From Candidatus Goldiibacteriota bacterium (GTDB lineage: Bacteria > Oederibacteriota > PGYV01 > DSYL01), in contig JAOAAI010000154.1 in assembly GCA_026418955.1 (NCBI GenBank), forward strand, positions 1 to 5,261: a DNA stretch of 5,261 bases, written 5' to 3'. The notes beneath the pieces were generated by a model. It ran no database searches. It was not told the DNA's origin and was given only the letters and a program-made list of their open reading frames with translations. The position numbers and the translations under genes were made by a program. The first letter of the stretch is position 1, and the number at the start of each line of letters is the position of its first letter. Of this stretch, positions 1 through 5,261 are shown piece by piece.

Positions 1-2498
1 GGTGCATTTGTATACATTTCCCTTTCAGATAATGCAACAGGTGTTTCTGCTGCTTTTGGTATTACAAAAACTGGTCTTGTTTCTTTCATTTCCCGTGCAA
101 ATTTTTTTCTGGTTAATTGTTCTTCACTCATAACTTGAACTCGGAAAAGGAACTGAATTACTTCGTGCTCCATCTCAACAATCATTCTTTGAAAAAGTTC
201 AAAACCTTCTTTTTTATATTCAAGTAATGGATCTTTATGTGCATAAGCACGAAGTCCTATACCTTCTTTTAAATGATCCATAGAATAAAGATGCTCTCGC
301 CATTTTGAATCAATAACCTGAAGCATGATGTTCCTTTCTATTTCTCTCATTAAATCAGAACCAACCTGAATTTCTTTTTTTTCATATTCTTTTTTCAATT
401 TTTCATAAATATCTTGTTCTAGTATTTCTCTGGTTAAATGCAAGATATCAGAATTTTCTTTATTGATTTCATATTTGAAACCGAAATAACTTTGCATTTT
501 TAATTTTAAACCGTAAAAATCCCATTCTTCAGGATATGTTTTTTCAGGTGCTATATCATATATTATATCTTTTACAACTTCTAAAAGCATTTCCATTATA
601 TTATCTCTTAAATTTTTTCCTTCTAGTATTTCCTGACGTCTTTTATAAATGACAGAACGCTGGTTATTTAAAACATCGTCATATTCTAATAGATGTTTTC
701 TGCTTGAAAATTTATGCGCCTCACCTGCTTTTTGTGCACGCTCAATTGCAGATGTTATCCATGGATGTTCTACCCTATCTTCTTCTGACATGCCCATTTT
801 ATCCATGACATCTTTTATTTTTTCTGAACCAAAAATACGCATTAAATCATCTTCAAGAGAAACATAAAATCTTGATTCACCTGGATCTCCTTGCCTACCT
901 GAACGTCCGCGTAGTTGATTATCTATTCTTCTAGATTCATGTCTTTCTGTTCCCAAAACATAAAGCCCACCTAATTCTTTTCCTCCTTCTCCTAAAACTA
1001 TATCAGTTCCTCTTCCTGCCATATTTGTTGCAACTGTTACTGCAAATTTTTGACCTGCTTTTGCTATAATTTCTGCTTCTTTTTCATGATTTTTAGCATT
1101 TAAAATATTATGCGGTATTCCCTTTTTATTTAACATCTCGCTCAATCTTTCATTTTTTTCTATGGAAGTAGTTCCATCTAACACTGGTTGTCCTTTTTTA
1201 TATTTTTCATATATATCATTTACTATTGCTTTTAATTTACCTTTTTCTGTTTTATACACAACATCAGGATGGTCAATGCGAATCATTGGTTTATTTGTAG
1301 GCACAGCAATAACATCAAGTTTATATATTTGCCAGAATTCTTCTGCTTCTGTCATTGCGGTTCCTGTCATACCTGCAAGTTTTTTATACATTCTAAAGTA
1401 ATTTTGTAAAGTTATTGTTGCCAATGTTTGATTTTCTCGCTCTATTTTTACCCTTTCTTTTGCTTCTATTGCCTGATGGAGACCATCAGACCAGCGTCTG
1501 CCAGGCATCAATCTACCTGTAAATTCATCAACAATTATCACCTGCCCATTTTTTACAATATAGTCCTTATCTCTTTTAAACAAAGTATGGGCTTTTAAAG
1601 CCTGATTAATATGATGAATAATTTCAATATTCTTTGGATCGTAAAGATTTGGAATATTTAGTAATTTTTCTGCTTTAGTTACCCCAGTTTCTGTAAGTGT
1701 TGCAGTTCTTAATTTTTCGTCAATCTGATAGTCAACGTCTTTTATTAATTTTGGTATGATTCTGTCTATTGAATAATATAATTCTGTTGATTCCTCTGCT
1801 GGTCCTGATATTATTAGTGGAGTCCTTGCTTCATCTATTAAGATTGAATCAACTTCATCTATTATAGCGTAATTTAAAGTTCTTTGAACTTTTTCATGTG
1901 GATATACAGCCATGTTATCTCTTAAATAATCAAAGCCAAATTCATTGCATGTTCCATAGGTTACATCACATTTATAAGCTTCTTGTCGTTCTGAATGTTT
2001 TGAAGAATTTTTTATACAACCTACAGTAAGTCCAAGAAAATTATAAATATTACACATTCCCATAAAATTACCTTTACCAAGAGAGTCACGTTCTGCCAGA
2101 TAATCATTTACAGTGACAACATGAACTCCTTGACCAGTTAAAGCATTTAAATAAACAGGTAAAGTTGCAACTAAAGTTTTTCCCTCACCTGTTTTCATTT
2201 CTGCGATTTTGCCTTGATGCAGAATAATTCCACCTATTAACTGGACATCAAAATGACGTAATTTAAGGGTTCTGACAGACGCTTCACGTACAACAGCAAA
2301 GGCCTCTATAAGTAAATCATCAAGAGTTTCTCCATTTTTTAATCTTTCTTTGAATTCATCAGTTTTTGCTCTTAATTCTCCATCTGTTAATTTTTTTATT
2401 TCCGGTTCAAGCTTATTTATTAGTTGAACGGTTTGGTAATATTTTTTTATTTCTCGTTCATTTCTTGTTCCGAAAATTTTTGTAAGAAAATTAAACAC
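1..2498 (-). CDS. secA: SecA preprotein translocase ATPase, C-terminal end cut by the window
   Basis: SecA is the cytoplasmic ATPase that pushes unfolded preproteins through the SecYEG channel. The minus-strand frame is open for 832 codons with no stop or frameshift and runs off the left edge. Visible motifs are Walker A (MKTGEGKT, residues 101-108), VTVNDYLAERD (128-138), GFDYLRDNM (188-196), Walker B DEVDSILIDEARTP (214-227), VDEFTGRLMPGRRWSDGLHQ (323-342), LAGMTGTA (374-381), TNMAGRGTDI (491-500) and GTERHESRRIDNQLRGRSGRQGD around 516-538. The helical wing and scaffold regions follow, including LLEYDDVLNNQR near 603-614. The GTG at 2498 is chosen because AGGAG (2508-2512) lies 9 nt upstream and it gives the family N-terminus MFNFLTKIFG. 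The in-frame ATG at 2507 abuts the Shine-Dalgarno with no spacer. B. subtilis SecA has 841 residues and E. coli 901, so only the tail, including any zinc-binding CxC motif, is unseen. Residues 139-153 hold about six more residues than the E. coli and B. subtilis proteins. Confidence 0.98.
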   Translation of the reverse strand, partial: MFNFLTKIFGTRNEREIKKYYQTVQLINKLEPEIKKLTDGELRAKTDEFKERLKNGETLDDLLIEAFAVVREASVRTLKLRHFDVQLIGGIILHQGKIAEMKTGEGKTLVATLPVYLNALTGQGVHVVTVNDYLAERDSLGKGNFMGMCNIYNFLGLTVGCIKNSSKHSERQEAYKCDVTYGTCNEFGFDYLRDNMAVYPHEKVQRTLNYAIIDEVDSILIDEARTPLIISGPAEESTELYYSIDRIIPKLIKDVDYQIDEKLRTATLTETGVTKAEKLLNIPNLYDPKNIEIIHHINQALKAHTLFKRDKDYIVKNGQVIIVDEFTGRLMPGRRWSDGLHQAIEAKERVKIERENQTLATITLQNYFRMYKKLAGMTGTAMTEAEEFWQIYKLDVIAVPTNKPMIRIDHPDVVYKTEKGKLKAIVNDIYEKYKKGQPVLDGTTSIEKNERLSEMLNKKGIPHNILNAKNHEKEAEIIAKAGQKFAVTVATNMAGRGTDIVLGEGGKELGGLYVLGTERHESRRIDNQLRGRSGRQGDPGESRFYVSLEDDLMRIFGSEKIKDVMDKMGMSEEDRVEHPWITSAIERAQKAGEAHKFSSRKHLLEYDDVLNNQRSVIYKRRQEILEGKNLRDNIMEMLLEVVKDIIYDIAPEKTYPEEWDFYGLKLKMQSYFGFKYEINKENSDILHLTREILEQDIYEKLKKEYEKKEIQVGSDLMREIERNIMLQVIDSKWREHLYSMDHLKEGIGLRAYAHKDPLLEYKKEGFELFQRMIVEMEHEVIQFLFRVQVMSEEQLTRKKFAREMKETRPVFVIPKAAETPVALSEREMYTNA

Positions 2499-2507
2499 AA
2501 ATAACAT

Positions 2508-2512
2508 CTCCT
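2508..2512 (-). promoter_or_regulatory. secA ribosome binding site that decides the GTG start
   Basis: The minus strand reads AGGAG here. Spacing is 9 nt to the GTG at 2498 and 0 nt to the ATG at 2507. Only the GTG is usable with this site, and it also matches the conserved SecA N-terminus, so an annotation starting at the ATG would be three codons too long. Confidence 0.85.
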
Positions 2513-2565
2513 ATTATATATTAAATTTGAATGATAATTTAAATTTTTATTTATTATGAAATATG

Positions 2566-3396
2566 TTATATATTTATATCGTAATCCTTGCCTTTCTTTA
2601 TAGTATCTTTCCTACCGACATTAATTATAATTATAATTAAAATAATTAAAAATATAATAATAATGCCTATTATTGTATATAGCATATATGGTATTGACTC
2701 ATCTATATAAACATCCAACGGAAATTCTTTTTCCAAACCATTTGCACTTATCTTTAAAGATAATGGTAATTTTAGATCGCCATCATAACTTGCAAGTATA
2801 ACTATATTATAGACAAGATCTAAACGGCTTCCAGGAATGACTGTTTTTAAATTTTTTTCTGGCTCCGCTATAAGTATGCTCGGATGACTACTTTTTAATT
2901 GTACCACAGTATAATACGCAGAAGTTTGGCCTAAATTTTCAATTTGAAGAGTTAAGTTAAATTTTCTTTCTGGTGATAAAAGGCCAAAAAAGTTTGCAAG
3001 ATTTTTTTTCTGCGCTAGTTCAAGGATTGATGTTTTTGTAATTGAAATTGCTGGAAATTCAACAGGTTTTATTATTTTAGGAATAGGGGTTGGTATTGGT
3101 TCTGGAGTTGGCACAGGAGTAGGACGGAGTTTTGGTTTAGGGGTTGGTTTTGGTGTTGGTACTGGAGTTGGTTTTGGTGTTGGTGTAGGAATTGGTGTTT
3201 TTGTAGGTTTTGCTTCAACGATACCAGAATCAATTAATTCTCCTGTATCTTTTTTTTCAACTGCACCGGACTGTAAATAGTCACTTTCTTCTTCAGCAGT
3301 ATAATCATCTGGTTCTGGTATATCTAGTTGAGAATGAACTGAAAAATTTATAAATAATAATGTTAAAATTAAAAACATAAAAAGTTTTATTTTCAT
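2566..3396 (-). CDS. Exported single-pass membrane protein with Pro/Thr-rich stalk and Ig-like beta domain; function unknown
   Basis: I do not recognise a named family. Residues 1-22 look like a Sec signal peptide: two lysines, a Leu/Ile/Phe core, and possible cleavage after VHS-22. Residues 23-60 are acidic and low in hydrophobics. Residues 64-111 are a stalk of TP, KP and VP units (PTPKPTPVPTPKPTP type). Residues about 112-232 look like a beta-sandwich, with the pattern LTLQIENLGQTSAYYTVVQL, a PGSRLDL turn, then LPLSLKISANG. This recalls CARDB or NEW3 Ig-like domains, but only by pattern. Residues about 237-260 are an Ile-rich membrane helix, followed by a 16-residue tail starting GRKD. The predicted topology is type I, with most of the protein outside the cytoplasm. 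GGAGG (3404-3408) lies 7 nt before the ATG. The gene sits 56 nt after the phosphoesterase gene and 67 nt before secA. The Pro-rich part and membrane helix resemble TonB only superficially, because TonB has its helix at the N-terminus. Confidence 0.9.
   Translation of the reverse strand: MKIKLFMFLILTLLFINFSVHSQLDIPEPDDYTAEEESDYLQSGAVEKKDTGELIDSGIVEAKPTKTPIPTPTPKPTPVPTPKPTPKPKLRPTPVPTPEPIPTPIPKIIKPVEFPAISITKTSILELAQKKNLANFFGLLSPERKFNLTLQIENLGQTSAYYTVVQLKSSHPSILIAEPEKNLKTVIPGSRLDLVYNIVILASYDGDLKLPLSLKISANGLEKEFPLDVYIDESIPYMLYTIIGIIIIFLIILIIIIINVGRKDTIKKGKDYDINI
3064..3207 (-). repeat. Imperfect tandem repeat encoding the Pro/Thr stalk
   Basis: This stretch encodes residues 64-111 of the exported protein. 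The plus strand is built from short GGTGTTGGTTTT-like units, rich in G and T with almost no C, and the coding strand is correspondingly A/C-rich. The units are multiples of three bases, so a gain or loss of units would keep the frame. Such tracts often vary in copy number between strains, but variation here is inferred. Confidence 0.75.
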
Positions 3397-3430
3397 ATTT
3401 TTTCCTCCTATAAAGAGTTATTTTTGAAAA

Positions 3431-3439
3431 ATTATATCA
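3431..3439 (-). promoter_or_regulatory. Possible extended -10 promoter for the stalk protein and secA
   Basis: On the minus strand this reads TGATATAAT, a TG-n-TATAAT extended -10, in the 56-nt gap after the phosphoesterase gene. No good -35 is present at 16-18 bp, which extended -10 promoters can tolerate. A start near 3424 would leave a leader of about 28 nt containing the GGAGG site. In such AT-rich DNA a chance match is quite possible. Confidence 0.35.
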
Positions 3440-3452
3440 CAAATAAAAAAAT

Positions 3453-4184
3453 TCATATACCAAAAGATAATCTGTGAATTAACTTTTCAGGAAAATTAAA
3501 TTTTGCCATTTTTTCCTGTGTTTTTTCAATATCATATGATAATCTTTTAAAAGATAGTGTTAAATATTTGCTATCAAAAAAAGCAATGCAAGCCTGTGGA
3601 TTATTATCTCTCGGTTGGCCGACTGAGCCCACATTTATTATATATCTTTTATCATCATCCAATTCCATAATTTCCATAGCGCGATAAAAATTTCCATTTC
3701 CTTTGTTATCTTGCTCAAAAATAATAGGCTGATGTGTATGTCCTACAAAACAGAATTTTTCTGTAAAAAGTGGCATTACTTGATTGAATTTTTCAGTAAG
3801 GAAAAGATATTCATTAATTGGGTCGCGTGGAGAACCATGTAGAAAAAGTATATTATTTTCAGAAATTTTAATTTGCAATGAAGATAGATAATCAAAATCT
3901 TCTTTTGATAACATATTTTTATTAAGTTTAATTGCATCTTTTGCATCATTGTTAAAGTTAGATATATCAATTTTATCAAGAATAGCTGCATCATGGTTGC
4001 CCATAACTGAAGTAAAATTATTTAAAAGTCGTAATCTATTTATACATTGTTTGGGATCAGGACCATAACCTACTATATCACCACAAGAAATTATTTTATC
4101 AACAGGATTTAAATCTAAAAAAGAAAGGACTGCATTCAAAGCTTCAAGATTAGAATGTATATCTGAAATTATTGCATATCGCAT
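3453..4184 (-). CDS. Calcineurin-like metallophosphoesterase family protein
   Basis: A complete 243-residue cytoplasmic protein of the binuclear metallophosphatase superfamily (Metallophos_2 / YfcE- and ApaH-like branch), which hydrolyses phosphoester bonds using two metal ions. All signature blocks are present in order: DIHSN (D8, H10), GDIVGYGPDP (D36), GNHD (N63, H64), LHGSP (H116) and GHTH (H149, H151). NVGSVGQPRD (184-193) follows and is typical of the small single-domain members. No signal peptide or membrane segment is seen. The substrate cannot be read from the sequence; members act on phosphodiesters, phosphoproteins or nucleotides. AGGAG (4191-4195) lies 6 nt before the ATG and overlaps the stop codon of the MORN-like gene upstream. 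The two genes are therefore almost certainly cotranscribed and probably translationally coupled. Confidence 0.95.
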   Translation of the reverse strand: MRYAIISDIHSNLEALNAVLSFLDLNPVDKIISCGDIVGYGPDPKQCINRLRLLNNFTSVMGNHDAAILDKIDISNFNNDAKDAIKLNKNMLSKEDFDYLSSLQIKISENNILFLHGSPRDPINEYLFLTEKFNQVMPLFTEKFCFVGHTHQPIIFEQDNKGNGNFYRAMEIMELDDDKRYIINVGSVGQPRDNNPQACIAFFDSKYLTLSFKRLSYDIEKTQEKMAKFNFPEKLIHRLSFGI

Positions 4185-4193
4185 ATTATTCTC

Positions 4194-4730
4194 CTAAAAT
4201 TTTTCTTCTTTTATTATATTACCATTTTTATCATAATAAATAATTTTTTTTAATATGCCATTTTTAAAAAAGGATGTTGATTCAATTTTTCCATCTTCTG
4301 CATAATTCTTCACTTCTCCGTCAATAATACCATTTTTATAATTTCCCTCTTCTTCAATAATACCTGATGAATAATACAATCTGAATATTCCATCTCTTTT
4401 ACCATTTTTATATCTTCCTTCCAATTTTAAAAAACCATTTTCATGATATTGTCTAAAAATACCATTTAAGTTATTTTTTTTAAATGTTCCTTCTTCTTCT
4501 AAAAAACCATTTTCAGAAAATAATAAATAATGACCATCAAGTTCATTATTTTTATAAGTGATTTCAGATAAAAGTCCACCTTTTTCTGAATACATCCTAA
4601 CTATACCATTAATTTTTTTACCTGTTTTTTTAATTGTTCCATCAGGATTATAATACCATCTTGCAACTTCTATATCATCTATATAAAAAATCTGTATATT
4701 TGAATACATTTTAGTCGTGTATTCGTTCAT
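4194..4730 (-). CDS. MORN-2/YwqK-type repeat protein
   Basis: A 178-residue protein made mostly of 24-residue repeats with the pattern G-x-(F/Y)-x-x-Y-x-E-N-G-x-L-x-x-E-G-x-Y-K-N-G-x-x-D. Five full units start at G42, G66, G90, G114 and G138, and a partial sixth starts at residue 162. A worn unit (WYYNPDG) is seen near 25-31. This is the MORN variant repeat (MORN_2) that databases often label YwqK-family antitoxin. There is no partner toxin here, so that label should not be taken as a function. Such repeats form elongated beta-hairpin surfaces that can bind proteins or lipids. No signal peptide or membrane helix is present. AAGGA (4737-4741) lies 6 nt before the ATG. A second ATG at codon 8 has no ribosome binding site. 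It appears to be the first gene of the minus-strand cluster, just after the promoter at 4758-4786. Confidence 0.9.
   Translation of the reverse strand: MNEYTTKMYSNIQIFYIDDIEVARWYYNPDGTIKKTGKKINGIVRMYSEKGGLLSEITYKNNELDGHYLLFSENGFLEEEGTFKKNNLNGIFRQYHENGFLKLEGRYKNGKRDGIFRLYYSSGIIEEEGNYKNGIIDGEVKNYAEDGKIESTSFFKNGILKKIIYYDKNGNIIKEEKF
4197..4607 (-). repeat. 72-bp coding repeats of the MORN-like gene
   Basis: Five 72-bp units (4536-4607, 4464-4535, 4392-4463, 4320-4391, 4248-4319) and a shorter last one (4197-4247) encode the 24-residue protein repeats. The plus strand shows recurring 'accattttta' and 'aaaaaaccattttc' cores, which encode KNG and ENG with flanking residues. The units have drifted at the DNA level, so conservation is mainly of the protein pattern. 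Confidence 0.8.
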
Positions 4731-4757
4731 AAAACATCCTTAATCAAATATATATAA

Positions 4758-4786
4758 ATTATATAATTAAAGTAAAATTTTGTAAA
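4758..4786 (-). promoter_or_regulatory. Sigma70-type promoter for the minus-strand gene cluster
   Basis: Minus strand: -35 TTTACA (4781-4786), a 17-bp spacer, and -10 TATAAT (4758-4763). The predicted start is near 4751, giving a leader of about 20 nt that holds the AAGGA site of the MORN-like gene. The spacing is ideal and the -10 matches consensus exactly. AT-rich background lowers the weight a little. Confidence 0.65.
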
Positions 4787-4828
4787 TCAAATTTATTAAA
4801 AGGTTAGTGTATATTATTGTGTGTAATT

Positions 4829-4857
4829 TAATAAGGAAGGGGTAACCTCCCTTGTTA
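4829..4857 (+). other. Imperfect hairpin in the IS leader
   Basis: Bases 4829-4840 pair with 4846-4857 around a GGTAA loop. The stem has 12 positions, with ten Watson-Crick pairs, one T-G wobble (4832/4854) and one A-C mismatch (4837/4849). No T-run follows directly, so it is a poor intrinsic terminator. It lies between the presumed IS end and the transposase start. It could limit transposase expression from read-through transcripts, as leader hairpins do in some other IS elements, but that is inference. Confidence 0.5.
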
Positions 4858-4863
4858 TATAAT
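4858..4863 (+). promoter_or_regulatory. Possible transposase -10 box
   Basis: TATAAT directly follows the hairpin and lies 33 nt before the transposase ATG. The hexamer at 17-bp spacing (GGAAGG) is not a -35 match, so support is weak. If real, the hairpin would be absent from the element's own transcript and present only in read-through RNA. Confidence 0.25.
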
Positions 4864-4896
4864 ATTTTTTAGTAAAAACAAAAGGAGAAACCCCAT

Positions 4897-5261
4897 ATGA
4901 GAACTTTAAATCTGTCAAAGATTAGTTTACCAGAAATCTATGATGATTTACCACAAGATTTTAAAGATTGTTTTTATTAAGAGGCGGAATTAAGATTTAA
5001 AGAATTTAAAAAGAAATTCCTTGAGGCATGCCTGGAACAGGAAGTAGAAATACTTTAAAAGCAGGATGGCACGAGAGAAACGAAGAAAGAGTGGGTTTTA
5101 GGAATGGATATAGGGTCAGAAAAAGTTTTAAAGCCCATGGTTTTGGTGAGATAAAAGATTTTAAAGTCCCAAGGACACAAGGAATAGCATATGAATCTAA
5201 AATATTAGTCAAATATCAACGTAGAAGCATTAAATTTGACTATGATTTAATGAAAATATAT
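4897..5261 (+). pseudogene. IS256-family transposase, N-terminal part, disrupted by a stop and a frameshift
   Basis: AAGGAG (4882-4887) lies 9 nt before ATG 4897. The frame reads MRTLNLSKISLPEIYDDLPQ and onward, then meets TAA at 4978. The same frame resumes as EAELRFKEFKKKFLEACLEQ until TAA at 5056. The rest continues in another frame from about 5055 to the edge. It contains the family's conserved N-terminal block: WHERNEERVGFRNGYRVRKS, then FKVPRTQG and VKYQRRS. This matches the RxGYRNGYR ... VPR ... RYQRR pattern of IS256/Mutator transposases. Both breaks have simple explanations: GAA to TAA at 4978, and loss of one T from a T run near 5054-5056, whose restoration gives EILLKAGW. About 122 of the usual roughly 400 residues are covered, and the DDE catalytic residues lie beyond the window. 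No active transposase is expected from this copy unless the lesions are sequencing errors. Confidence 0.85.

Larger units (their letters stand above)
4800..5261 (+). mobile_element. Left part of an IS256/Mutator-family insertion sequence, continues past the window
   Basis: The element is recognised from its transposase remnant. The sequence before the transposase start, beginning near 4800 with aggttagtgt and containing attgtgtgtaa, resembles the TGTGTAA-type termini of IS256-family elements and is taken as the left end. The right end is outside the window, so terminal inverted repeats and target-site duplication cannot be checked. The left boundary may be wrong by several bases. Confidence 0.6.

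Noticed and set aside
649..867. Plus-strand open frame of 72 codons
   Set aside because: It lies wholly antisense to secA, has no Shine-Dalgarno and no recognisable protein features; it is a shadow of the conserved coding frame.
1162..1401. Plus-strand open frame of 79 codons
   Set aside because: It is antisense to the conserved NBD2 region of secA, and its hydrophobic look is the complement of real codons.
2513..2518. TATAAT on the minus strand just upstream of the secA Shine-Dalgarno
   Set aside because: A start 6-8 bases downstream would fall within or after AGGAG and remove it from the mRNA; the hexamer at 17 bp (TAAATT) is not a -35 match. It is probably AT-rich background.
3397..3452. 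Intrinsic terminator after the phosphoesterase gene
   Set aside because: The gap has A/T runs but no GC-containing stem that could form a terminator hairpin.
3776..3994. Minus-strand open frame of 72 codons
   Set aside because: It is out of frame inside the metallophosphoesterase, which has every catalytic motif in the main frame.
4194..4730. Toxin-antitoxin module based on the YwqK-type repeats
   Set aside because: The neighbour is a complete metallophosphoesterase with ordinary family motifs, and no small toxin-like gene is present in the window.
5050..5060. Programmed -1 frameshift joining the transposase frames
   Set aside because: The codons ATA CTT before the TAA do not form an X-XXY-YYZ slippery heptamer, and the separate TAA at 4978 would still block the product. 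Decay by mutation is simpler.
5006..5212. Minus-strand open frame of 68 codons
   Set aside because: It is antisense to the conserved RNGYR-VPR block of the transposase remnant and has no ribosome binding site.

Overview
This is an AT-rich bacterial window (about 30% G+C by eye). It has well-formed Shine-Dalgarno sites and sigma70-like promoter hexamers. Four genes run leftwards on the minus strand, and the broken start of an insertion-sequence transposase runs rightwards at the right edge. No gene here fixes the taxonomy. SecA, a metallophosphoesterase, a MORN-like repeat protein and an IS256-type element fit many low-GC bacteria, so the lineage is left open.

Layout from right to left along the transcribed minus strand. 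A good promoter (TTTACA, 17 bp, TATAAT; 4758-4786) precedes a 178-residue protein with 24-residue MORN-2/YwqK-type repeats (4194-4730). Its stop codon overlaps the ribosome binding site of a 243-residue calcineurin-like metallophosphoesterase (3453-4184) with every expected metal-binding motif. After 56 bases comes a 276-residue exported protein (2566-3396). It has a signal peptide, a Pro/Thr-rich stalk, a probable Ig-like beta domain, one C-terminal membrane helix and a short basic tail. After a further 67 bases secA begins with GTG at 2498. It runs off the left edge after 832 intact codons, so only the extreme C-terminal tail is missing.

The four genes are colinear and closely spaced and no terminator hairpin is visible between them, so they may form one transcript; an extended -10 at 3431-3439 could add an internal start. 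SecA is the Sec translocase motor, and the neighbouring stalk protein is a plausible Sec substrate by its signal peptide. A functional link beyond co-location is not shown.

The right end (about 4800-5261) is the left part of an IS256/Mutator-family element. Its transposase carries a premature TAA and a one-base frameshift, both explained by single simple mutations, so this copy looks dead. A 12-bp imperfect hairpin lies in its leader. The element appears to end only about 15 bp upstream of the -35 box of the minus-strand gene cluster. I found no convincing new biological system. The more notable points are the stalk protein, a small insertion in SecA, and the IS junction beside the promoter.
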